From contig NZ_LGRA01000022.1 of assembly GCF_003116095.1 (NCBI RefSeq), forward strand, positions 139,516 to 202,760: 63,245 nt of DNA, given 5' to 3'. The position numbers and the translations under genes were made by a program. Shown here in pieces: positions 23,769 through 30,632 of this stretch. The DNA is from Azospirillum sp. TSO35-2. GTDB taxonomy: Bacteria; Pseudomonadota; Alphaproteobacteria; Azospirillales; Azospirillaceae. The notes beneath the pieces were generated by a model that did no database searches, had not been told where the DNA came from, and saw only the letters and a program-made list of their open reading frames with translations. How positions within the stretch are numbered: the stretch's first letter is position 1; each line of letters opens with the position of its first letter.

Positions 23769-24977
23769 TTGCCCCCATTGCCGGTGATCCGCGACTTCGC
23801 CGCCGAGGCGTCGGATCCCAGCCGCTATGCGGCGCTGGACGGCGACTGGTGGCTGGCGGTGGCCGACGTCACCGGCAGCACCCGGCTGGCCGGGGAGGGG
23901 CGTCACCGCGACGTCAATTTCGTCGCCGCCGCGGTGGTCGCCGTGCTGACCGCGGCGGTGCGCCGCGGTGACGAACCGGTCGCCTGCCAGTTCGGCGGCG
24001 ACGGCGCCATCGCCGCCGTGCCGCCCGGCCGCGCCCCGGAGGCCCGCGCGGCGCTGGAGGCGCTGGGCCATTGGGCGGCCACGGTGATGGACGTGCCGCT
24101 GCGCGTCGGGCTGGTCCCGGTGCGGGCGCTGCTCGACCACGGGCTGGAGGTGCTGGCGGCGCTGCATGATTTCGGCAACGGCAACAGCTTCGGCCTGTTC
24201 CTGGGGGCCGGGGTGGTGGCCGCCGACGCCTGGGTCAAGGAGGACGTGCGCTGGCGCCTGACGCCGCGGCCGGGGCCGTTGCCCGGTCTGGACTCGGTGT
24301 CCTGCCGCTGGAACCCGGTGCCGCCGCGCCGGGGCACCGTGCTGTGCGTGATCGTCGATCCGGTCGCCCCGGGGCCGGCCGGGCTGCTGGCGCTCGCCGA
24401 TGTGCAGCGCGCGATCGAGGCGGTGGTGCCGACCGTCGGCGCCGCACCGCTGGGCCACGGTGAACGGCTGGAGGCGCGCTGGCCGCCGGCGTGGCGCGCC
24501 CTGCTGATGGAGGCGCGCGGCTCCAGCGGGGGTGGTGGCTGGCGCGACCGGTTCGGCCGGATGGCCGGGGCGCTGGTGAAATCGGCGGTTCTGGTGCTGC
24601 TGCTGAAGCTCGGGCTGACGCTGCCGAGCTTCGATCCGCAGCGCTACCGGCGCAGCATGGCCGAACGGTCGGATTTCCGCAAATCGGCGGGCGGGCCGCG
24701 GCTGGTGCTGGACGTGACCGGGCTGGAGGCGGCGGAGATCGAGGCGCTGCTGGCCGACGCGGCGGCGGCCGGGGCGATCCGCTACGGCACCGCGCGGGCC
24801 GATGCCACCACCATCACCTGCCTGGTCGGCGATGTCACGGCCGACCGCCACGTCCATTTCGTCGACGGCGCCGGGCTGGGATTCTGGCGGGCGTCGGTGA
24901 TGCTGAAGGCGATGAAGGCCAGGGAGACGGCGCCGGAGATGCTAGCCGCCGCCCTGGCCCCGGTCCCGCCCGGCTGA
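23769..24977 (+). CDS. DUF3095 protein, nucleotidyl-cyclase-like
   Basis: A 402-residue member of the DUF3095 family. Residues about 25-130 resemble a class III nucleotide cyclase fold: WLAVADVTGSTRLAGEGR, then CQFGGDGAIAAVPP, where the aspartates could bind metal. Catalysis has not been shown for the family as far as I know. Two further conserved blocks are SCRWNPVPPRRG (about 175) and the C-terminal FVDGAGLGFWRASVMLKAMK, preceded by a hydrophobic segment around residues 265-285. The start is a TTG at 23769 with GGGAGGAG upstream; no ATG fits. Whether it makes a cyclic nucleotide is open. Confidence 0.85.
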   Translation: MPPLPVIRDFAAEASDPSRYAALDGDWWLAVADVTGSTRLAGEGRHRDVNFVAAAVVAVLTAAVRRGDEPVACQFGGDGAIAAVPPGRAPEARAALEALGHWAATVMDVPLRVGLVPVRALLDHGLEVLAALHDFGNGNSFGLFLGAGVVAADAWVKEDVRWRLTPRPGPLPGLDSVSCRWNPVPPRRGTVLCVIVDPVAPGPAGLLALADVQRAIEAVVPTVGAAPLGHGERLEARWPPAWRALLMEARGSSGGGGWRDRFGRMAGALVKSAVLVLLLKLGLTLPSFDPQRYRRSMAERSDFRKSAGGPRLVLDVTGLEAAEIEALLADAAAAGAIRYGTARADATTITCLVGDVTADRHVHFVDGAGLGFWRASVMLKAMKARETAPEMLAAALAPVPPG

Positions 24978-25027
24978 GGGGCGGGCGCGGCCGGAGCCGG
25001 AACGGTGGCCGAAGGTGGTCGGACGTC

Positions 25028-25744
25028 TCACGCCGTGACGTCGACGCCTTGCGATCCGCGCGGCACGAGGCTGGCGAACAGCTTCTGGGCGCTGCCGAGG
25101 TCCCCCGAACTCAGCGCGCTGCCGAGATCGCTCAGGTTGCTCTTCAACGAGTCCAGGAACGAGTTCGCGCTGGTGCCGGACGTGCTGCTGGAACTGGAGG
25201 AACTGCTGTCACTGTCGCTGTCGCTGCCGTTCTTGAGCAGATCGGCCAGCGCCGACAGCGAATCCTGGGCGCCCGACACGTCGCCGGACTGCAGGGACTG
25301 GGCCAGGCTGCCGACGGCGCTGCCCACCGCGTCGGATCCGCCGGCCCCATCGGGGGGCGGGCCGTTCGGCGGCGGACCACCGGCACCGCCGGGACCGCCA
25401 CCGGGACCGCCGGCGCCGCCCGGGCCGCCGCTGGGCGGGCCGTTCTGGGCGAACGCCTGCTGGACCTGACTGACGTCGCCGCTCTTCAGCGCCTCTCCCA
25501 CGCTGGACAGCAGTTTGGACAGCGGGTCGCTCGAACTGCTGGTTGAGCTGGTGGAACTGCTGGTGCTCTGCTTGTCGGACTGCAGCTTTGACAGGGAATC
25601 ATAGGCGGACTGGGCGGCGGTCAGGTCACCCGACTCCACCGCCTTCTTCAAGCTGTCGATCCCCTGCCGGATTTCCTTTCCCGGGCCTTGCGGCCTCTGA
25701 AAGGTCTGGCCGACGGCCGACGAACTCACCATGGAAACGGACAT
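25028..25744 (-). CDS. Four-repeat Ser/Gly/Pro-rich protein behind a start-sequestering hairpin
   Basis: A 238-residue protein of unknown function without signal peptide or membrane segment. It has four copies of a 21-residue helical repeat with consensus L..AL.SGD...AQ....L, at about 31-51, 81-101, 146-166 and 206-226; SGD is at 38-40, 88-90, 153-155 and 213-215. Low-complexity linkers join them: poly-Ser/Thr (59-72), Gly/Pro (102-136) and an Asp-Ser run (174-188). The ATG at 25744 follows GGAGAG; that site lies in the arm of a perfect 12-bp inverted repeat (25747-25792). The gene stands alone. The spaced helical repeats suggest a scaffold or secreted filamentous protein. Confidence 0.75.
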   Translation of the reverse strand: MSVSMVSSSAVGQTFQRPQGPGKEIRQGIDSLKKAVESGDLTAAQSAYDSLSKLQSDKQSTSSSTSSTSSSSDPLSKLLSSVGEALKSGDVSQVQQAFAQNGPPSGGPGGAGGPGGGPGGAGGPPPNGPPPDGAGGSDAVGSAVGSLAQSLQSGDVSGAQDSLSALADLLKNGSDSDSDSSSSSSSSTSGTSANSFLDSLKSNLSDLGSALSSGDLGSAQKLFASLVPRGSQGVDVTA

Positions 25745-25746
25745 GG

Positions 25747-25792
25747 CACTCTCCAACGGATAGCCTCACAAGAGGCAGTACGTTGGAGAGTG
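25747..25792 (-). promoter_or_regulatory. Double-stem hairpin covering the ribosome-binding site
   Basis: On the minus strand, CACTCTCCAACG and CGTTGGAGAGTG pair perfectly over 12 bp. Inside, GCCTC-TTGT-GAGGC forms a second 5-bp stem separated by a 4/4 internal loop. The 3' arm contains the GGAGAG Shine-Dalgarno and ends two bases before the ATG at 25744. Translation should be blocked unless the stem opens. This is the layout of RNA thermometers and other cis-acting translation switches. A DNA operator is the alternative. Confidence 0.7.
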
Positions 25793-25863
25793 GGTGCTCC
25801 TGCGCGCGTCCGGGCCCCTATTTCCCGGTTTGCCTAAAATTGTCGGGATTCCGGGATCCGTGG

Positions 25864-26304
25864 TCAGATCCGGCTCATCGTCCGGCGGCGGTCGGCGTCG
25901 TCGGCGGGCACGATCTCGGTGCCGACCGGCCACAGGGCGAGCAGCGCCAGCTTCAGGTGGGCCCAGGCGAAGGGCAGGCCGATGATGGTGATGGCCAGCC
26001 CCACCGCGGCGATCAGATGGCCGATCGCCAGCCACCAGCCGGCCAGCACGAACCACACCACGTTGCCGATGAAGCCGATGGCGCCGGTGCCCAAGTCTTC
26101 GCGCCCGCGGAACTCATCACGCCGCACGGCGGTTTGTCCAAAGGGGAGCAGCGTGTAATGGGCGATGGTCAAGGCGGATCGCGCCCAGGGCAGGCCGATG
26201 ATGGACAGCGCCATCAGGGCCGCGGCGAACAGCCAGCCCAGCGCCATCCAGACGCCGCCGGTGACCAACCACAGCACATTGAGGAGAAAGCTGAGCACGG
26301 ACAT
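25864..26304 (-). CDS. yccF: YccF-family inner-membrane protein
   Basis: A 146-residue membrane protein close in length to E. coli YccF (148). It is an internal duplication: LLNVLWLVTGGVWMALGW...SIIGLPWARSALTIA in the first half and FIGNVVWFVLAGWWLAIGH...TIIGLPFAWAHLKLA in the second (both quoted in pieces), giving four or more hydrophobic spans with the repeated IIGLP(W/F)A motif. Function is unknown. The ATG at 26304 starts the conserved region and has GGGAGGG upstream; a longer frame to 26346 lacks support. Confidence 0.92.
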   Translation of the reverse strand: MSVLSFLLNVLWLVTGGVWMALGWLFAAALMALSIIGLPWARSALTIAHYTLLPFGQTAVRRDEFRGREDLGTGAIGFIGNVVWFVLAGWWLAIGHLIAAVGLAITIIGLPFAWAHLKLALLALWPVGTEIVPADDADRRRTMSRI

Positions 26305-26611
26305 GACAGGAACCCTCCCTTTCGCCGCAGATGTGGGGACGGGCATACCGCCTGCCTAGATGGGGACCCTCAAAGGGGTTGCCCGAAAGACAGGGTGCCC
26401 GGATGCCGAATGCGTCGGCGGCTGCCCCTTACCGCTGGCGCGAAAGGGCGGGTCGGTCGATGCTTTGGTGCCTTGAACCGGATCCGCTCGGTCCACAGAT
26501 CCAGCAACAGGCTTTAGGGATGGGCATCAAGACGAGGTTTCCGGACGGGTCCTCCGCCGACACCACCGCCGACGGACCGCCCGCCTCCGGATCACACGGA
26601 TCGGAGGCCGC
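26305..26611. other. Gap between divergent genes, no feature seen
   Basis: A 307-bp stretch between yccF (minus) and the hypothetical gene at 26612. It presumably carries two promoters, but I see no clear motif, repeat or hairpin with a T-tail, and the open frames across it have no coding character. Confidence 0.4.
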
Positions 26612-27160
26612 ATGAACGAGGCTTTGAACACCGACGCCGGCGCCGAGTCGCCGAACGTCCCGCGCGAAGGCGAATCGCTGTCGCCGGTGGTCGCCGCCAT
26701 CCTCGGCACCGCCGTCGCCGCCGCCGCCAAGCGCGGGGGCACGGGCGACGTCGTCCGCGGGCTGATCGCCGGCCTGCGCATCCTGCGCGCCACCGTCGAG
26801 GAGGAGGCCGGCTACACCATGGCCGCCGCGGTCGACAACGCCATCCGCACCCGGCTGCTGGCCGACAACCTGTCGCGGTTGCGGGTGACCGGGCATGAGC
26901 CGGAGGCGGTGCCGCTGCCGGATCCCGGTCCGGGCGCCACGGCCGCCGCCGCCATCTTCGAAAGCGCCGCCGAATCCTGCCTGACCGTCAACGCCCACGC
27001 CGAGGACAACGGGCCGCTGGAACACGCGGTCTTCGCCTTCACCGCGCAGTTGCTGCAACAGTTGGGCGGCGCCCCGGAATGGCGCAGCCTCGCCGGCGAG
27101 CTGCGTCGCCCGATGGTCGACGGTCCGGACGGCGAGGATGTGGAGGTGACGCTGCACTGA
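26612..27160 (+). CDS. Hypothetical soluble protein, 182 aa
   Basis: No family recognised. The protein has a predicted helical, Ala-rich first half (SPVVAAILGTAVAAAAKRGG, then VVRGLIAGLRILRATVEEEAG) and a second half with ESCLTVNAHAEDNGPLEHAV and LLQQLGGAPEWRSLAGELRR. There is no signal peptide or obvious catalytic motif. Codon usage is strongly GC-biased at third positions, as for neighbouring genes, so it is probably real. Its only neighbours are the yccF gene upstream (divergent) and an uncharacterised gene 196 bp downstream. Confidence 0.65.
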   Translation: MNEALNTDAGAESPNVPREGESLSPVVAAILGTAVAAAAKRGGTGDVVRGLIAGLRILRATVEEEAGYTMAAAVDNAIRTRLLADNLSRLRVTGHEPEAVPLPDPGPGATAAAAIFESAAESCLTVNAHAEDNGPLEHAVFAFTAQLLQQLGGAPEWRSLAGELRRPMVDGPDGEDVEVTLH

Positions 27161-27356
27161 GGTTCCGGCCCGTCCGGCGTCCGGACGCCGGTTGCGGCCG
27201 CTGCGGACCGGCACCATTTTGCCGGGCTTTTGAGGCGTTTCAGCGGCGGTTGAAACCATTTGCGGACAGGGCGGTATCCGGGGCCGTGTTAATGTTTGTG
27301 CCCGAATTATCGAACGGGACGAAGCGCTTCCGGCTTCGTTAGGGTTGGGTTCGGCG

Positions 27357-28124
27357 ATGGGGCAGTCCCATCGCGGAACGCCAGCGCCGGGGATCCCGAT
27401 CGTGTTCTTTCACACCCAGCCTTCCACCGTCCGCAGCGGACGGGCCGAGTCCGCCCGCCGTCCGGCGACGGGACTGGTCCCGGAGGGCGCGGAGCCGCGC
27501 GCGGCCAATTCCGGAGCGATGGGCTCCGGGGCCATGGGCTCCGCCGCCGGCGACCGGGCCGGCGATCCATGGGGGCGGCGGGTGATCTTCCTCCATCCCG
27601 GAAAGGGTGCCTGGTGGCGCCTGCTCGACCATGTGCCGGCGGGGCAGGAGTGGCTGACCATCCCGGCCGCCGCCTCACCGCTGCGCCTGACCTCCCTGCT
27701 GGTCGAACGCAACGGGCGCAAGCCGGTGCTGGTGGCGGGCGCCGTCACCGCGGCGCTGGCGATCGCGGCGGCGCTGGACCATCCGGACGCGGTCGGCGGG
27801 GTGATGATCATCGACGATGTCGGCGCCGAATCGCCGCTGCGCCGGCGCTGGAACACGCTGGCCGCCCGCTTCGGCCGCGTGGTGCCGGACGCGTTGGGGG
27901 AGCTGGAAGCGGAATTGGCGGCGGTGAAGGTTCCGGTGACGCTGATGCAGGGCAACGACCCGGTCGACCTGTTCGAACGTCTGGAAAGCGGGCTGACCGG
28001 CTGCCGGACCCTGACGGTCGTCGCGGTGCCCGGCGCCGCGGCCGTGCGTCCGCGCACCCATGCCGGGGAGTTGCGCGGCGCGTTGGCGGCGCTGGTCGCC
28101 GCGGTGGAACGCGCCAGCCGGTAG
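27357..28124 (+). CDS. Degenerate alpha/beta-hydrolase-like protein
   Basis: A 255-residue protein. The first 70 residues are Ser/Ala/Gly-rich and look disordered. From about 75 it resembles the alpha/beta-hydrolase fold: RRVIFLHPGKGAWWRLLDHV (strand 3 and the HG-loop position), PVLVAGAVTAALAIAAAL where a GxSxG elbow would lie, DAVGGVMIIDD (strand 6), VPVTLMQGNDPVD (acid-residue strand) and a histidine late on. The elbow reads GAVTA, so the serine nucleophile is missing and hydrolase activity is unlikely. A TTG at 27345 is an alternative start; the ATG at 27357 has AGGG upstream. This may be a binding protein derived from a hydrolase. Confidence 0.6.
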   Translation: MGQSHRGTPAPGIPIVFFHTQPSTVRSGRAESARRPATGLVPEGAEPRAANSGAMGSGAMGSAAGDRAGDPWGRRVIFLHPGKGAWWRLLDHVPAGQEWLTIPAAASPLRLTSLLVERNGRKPVLVAGAVTAALAIAAALDHPDAVGGVMIIDDVGAESPLRRRWNTLAARFGRVVPDALGELEAELAAVKVPVTLMQGNDPVDLFERLESGLTGCRTLTVVAVPGAAAVRPRTHAGELRGALAALVAAVERASR

Positions 28125-28222
28125 GACGCCATCCGGAAAACGCCGTTCGGGAAACGCTGGCGGCCGCGCTGGACAGAGCGCGGCCGTTTCGATTCAGGAC
28201 GTCCTGCAGGAAGGGGAGGGCG

Positions 28223-28918
28223 CTAGAGGCTCTGCGCCGTCAGCGCCGCCTGGGTGCGGTTGCGCACCCCCAGATGCCGGAGGATGGCGGTGACGTGGAC
28301 CTTCACGGTGCCCTCCGTCAGCCCCAGCTCGTGGGCGATCTGCTTGTTGGATTTGCCGTCGCGCAGGCGGGCGAGCACGTCGCGCTGCCGGGGCGTCAAC
28401 TGGTCGCCGTTCGCCGACAACAGCGCGGTCGAGTCGTCGAGCGGATCCGAGCCGCCATGGCCACCCGAGCCGTAGCCGCCCGATCCGTGCCCGCCGCCAT
28501 GGCCCTGGTCCAGGCGGTCGCTGCCGCGGATGGCCTGTTCGGGCAGGTAGATGCCGCCGGCGAGCACCAGTTGCAGGGCGCCCAGCAGCACCTTGGCGCT
28601 GGAGGATTTGGGGATGTAGCCGGCGGCGCCATTCTCCAGCGCGGCCAGCAGGTCGGATCGCTTCTCCGACCCCGACACCACCACCAGCAGGGCCTTGGGC
28701 AGGTTGGCGTGGATGTCGCCCAGCGCGGAAAAACCGGTCCAGCCCGGCATGCCGAGATCGAGCAGGATCAGGTCATAGGACCGCGACCCGTCGCACAACG
28801 CGCGCACCTCGTCGTAGGTGCTGGCCTCGAAGAAAGTCATGTCGGCGTCGAATTGCGCCAGGAGCCGGCGCAGACCGTCGCGGAACAACAGGTGATCGTC
28901 GGCGATCAGCACGTTCAT
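28223..28918 (-). CDS. LuxR/NarL-type response regulator with His/Gly-rich linker
   Basis: A 231-residue two-component regulator. The receiver domain (1-120) has VLIADDHLLFRDGL, the phospho-acceptor in LILLDLGMPGWTG, the SGS switch position and the YIPKSSS lysine. The C-terminal HTH (about 165-228) shows LTPRQRDVLARLRDGKSNKQIA and GTVKVHVTAILRHLGVRNRTQAA (quoted in part), as in NarL. The linker at about 135-160 is unusual: a run of GHGGGHGSGGYGSGGHGG that might bind metal or simply be flexible. No kinase gene is adjacent. A second regulator of the same type lies upstream on the same strand with 262 bp between them. Confidence 0.92.
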   Translation of the reverse strand: MNVLIADDHLLFRDGLRRLLAQFDADMTFFEASTYDEVRALCDGSRSYDLILLDLGMPGWTGFSALGDIHANLPKALLVVVSGSEKRSDLLAALENGAAGYIPKSSSAKVLLGALQLVLAGGIYLPEQAIRGSDRLDQGHGGGHGSGGYGSGGHGGSDPLDDSTALLSANGDQLTPRQRDVLARLRDGKSNKQIAHELGLTEGTVKVHVTAILRHLGVRNRTQAALTAQSL

Positions 28919-29064
28919 CGCGGGCATTTCCAGAGGGTTGCGGCGATGGGCCGCCGGGATGGCGGCATCGGCCCTGTCGATCACATAGTCACCGCCATTT
29001 TCGCGCTGTAGTGCGCTTTTGGTCTTAGGCCGGTTCCTCTATGCCCGCTTCGGTACCGCCCGCC

Positions 29065-29099
29065 GGCCGCCCGGCCTCGGATGGATGAGGCGGGCGGCC
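29065..29099. terminator. Hairpin between the two response regulator genes
   Basis: GGCCGCCC-G-GCCTC (29065-29078) pairs with GAGGC-GGGCGGCC (29087-29099), a 13-bp stem with one bulge and an eight-base loop. There is no T-tract. It probably separates transcription of the two regulators. Confidence 0.4.
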
Positions 29100-29180
29100 C
29101 ATCGGCGGAACGGAACGACGCTCGGGCGGAGCAGGACGGAACGGGCGCGTGACGGGCGGCGGAACCGCCCGGGGGGCAAC

Positions 29181-29861
29181 TCAGACGGTGGCGGCGACGC
29201 CGGTTTCGGCGGCCTGGTCGCCGATGCCGTTGTTGAGCGCCCAGATCGCCGCCTGGGTGCGGTTGGAGGCGTTGATCTTGCGCAGCAGGCTCTTCAGATG
29301 GACCTTCACCGTCGCCTCGGTGATGTTCAGGTGGTTGGCGATCATCTTGTTGCTGTCGCCGTTCAGCAGGCAGCGCAGGATCTGCACCTCGCGCTGCGAC
29401 AGGCCCTTGCGCGACACCGGCATCTCGGTGCCGTTGCCGTTGACGCGGCCGGAGATCAGCAGGGCGGCCAGATGGGTCGGGAACACCTTCTCGCCCATCA
29501 TCACCAGCTTCAGCGACTGGGCCAGCGCGTCGGACGACAGGTCCTTCATCAGGTAGCCGTCGGCCCCGGCCTCCAGCGCGTTGGCGAGGCGGCGGGTGCA
29601 CAGGTCGCTGGTCAGGATGACCATGCGGGTGTCGGGCAGCAGGGCGCGCAAACGGCGCATCCCTTCGGCTTCCTCGTCACCACCATTCTGCAGGTCCAGA
29701 AGAAGAAGCTGCGGCTTCAGGCCGCTTTCGACCGACGCCAGCGCTTCGCGCAGGTTCCCCGCCTCGGCTCCGATCTGGAAAGGCGAATCGTCGAGCAGGC
29801 GCTTCAGCCCTTCGCGAAACAGCTTGTTCGAGTCGATGAGAAATGCGCGCACTGAGTCCAT
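29181..29861 (-). CDS. LuxR/NarL-type response regulator (orphan)
   Basis: A 226-residue regulator. The receiver domain begins VRAFLIDSNKLFREGLKRLL, where the usual acidic pair is D-S rather than D-D; the phospho-acceptor aspartate in LLLLDLQNGG and the LMKDLS lysine are present. The weakened acidic pocket could lower magnesium binding or phosphorylation. The C-terminal HTH is a standard NarL type (LSQREVQILRCLLNGDSNKMIA, then ATVKVHLKSLLRKINASNRTQ, quoted in part). The ATG at 29861 is supported by GGGAG upstream. It has no partner kinase nearby; the tandem gene at 28223 is its closest relative here. Confidence 0.9.
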   Translation of the reverse strand: MDSVRAFLIDSNKLFREGLKRLLDDSPFQIGAEAGNLREALASVESGLKPQLLLLDLQNGGDEEAEGMRRLRALLPDTRMVILTSDLCTRRLANALEAGADGYLMKDLSSDALAQSLKLVMMGEKVFPTHLAALLISGRVNGNGTEMPVSRKGLSQREVQILRCLLNGDSNKMIANHLNITEATVKVHLKSLLRKINASNRTQAAIWALNNGIGDQAAETGVAATV

Positions 29862-30378
29862 GGTCCGCTCCCGCGTTGGATCGATCGTCATGACGTCGTG
29901 TTGAAAAAAGGCCGTGTTCCTGAGGAATGCCCCGACGCATTGGCGATGCGGCGATTACCCCACGATTGCTTCGGCAGGCCGTTATTTAGGGTGAGGTTAC
30001 CCCCGTGTCGTGTCCTACGGTACCACTCTCAGGGGTTAAAAGAAGAACGCATTTGGCATATGCGCTAAGCTTCACCACGATTGCAGGTACCATAGATATC
30101 ACAAGAGCGAACATTTCTGTGATCGAACGCGTTAACTGTCCTGTTAACCACCACTTATTTGCGCGAAACGGCGCGCGATAGGAGAATTCATTCGGGGGAC
30201 TGTACCACCCGATTGTAGCCGTGGCTGTCGGCGCGATGATGACCGGCGATAACCCGGATGGGGGTATGCGACCTTCGACATAGCCTCGGAACGCGCCGGC
30301 CGTCGTACCGCTTGACCCGCGACAAAAGGCTGTGCGCTGCTGCTGCGACCGGCGTGACGACGGGAAGCGAGGGGTGGG
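29862..30378. other. 517-bp AT-richer intergenic region with repeated GTTAAC boxes
   Basis: The longest AT-rich gap in the right half of this segment, between a response regulator (minus) and a small membrane protein (plus). It contains GTTAAC at 30131-30136 and 30143-30148 (12-bp spacing), a GCATATGC palindrome near 30057-30064, and G-tract/C-tract boxes near 30000-30040. It is likely a regulated divergent promoter; no gene is visible in it. Confidence 0.4.
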
Positions 30379-30552
30379 ATGGGCTGGCAGATCATCGGCG
30401 CCGCGATGGCCGGTTATCTGGTGCTGCTGGGGCGCAGCGCGTGGAAGCAGGGCGAGTTCATCCTGTTCCTGCGCAGCCTCGCCATCGTGCTGGGGCTGTG
30501 CGTCCTGCTGGCCGGGGCGGTGGCGCTGGCGATGCTGCTGGACACCGCCTGA
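30379..30552 (+). CDS. Small two-span membrane protein, 57 aa
   Basis: A short open frame starting ATG at 30379 and ending TGA at 30550-30552. It encodes MGWQIIGAAMAGYLVLLG, a short polar loop with WKQGE, and a second hydrophobic segment (LAIVLGLCVLLAGAVALAML), then LLDTA. The two spans and GGGG upstream of the ATG favour this frame over the overlapping Cys/Arg-rich frame at 30332-30571. Function unknown. A bidirectional terminator follows at once. Confidence 0.6.
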   Translation: MGWQIIGAAMAGYLVLLGRSAWKQGEFILFLRSLAIVLGLCVLLAGAVALAMLLDTA

Positions 30553-30579
30553 ACAGGAACCATGGGCCTGAAACAGAAA

Positions 30580-30607
30580 GGGCGCCGGCGGTTTCCCGCC
30601 GACGCCC
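30580..30607. terminator. Bidirectional terminator between the small membrane gene and degP
   Basis: GGGCG-C-CGGCGG pairs with CCGCCG-A-CGCCC around a four-base loop. On the plus strand TCTTT follows; on the minus strand, downstream of degP, the tail reads TTTCTGTTT. It lies between convergent genes. Confidence 0.75.
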
Positions 30608-30632
30608 TCTTTGCGTGATAACGCCGCGCGGA

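Noticed and set aside
30131..30148. Perfect CtrA binding site
   Set aside because: The spacing between the TTAA boxes is 8 bp, not the 7 bp of the CtrA consensus; it is kept only as a low-interest regulatory observation.
30332..30571. A 79-codon Cys/Arg/Trp-rich plus-strand frame
   Set aside because: It overlaps a better-supported 57-codon frame with two hydrophobic spans and a ribosome-binding site; the composition is that of a frame-shifted shadow.
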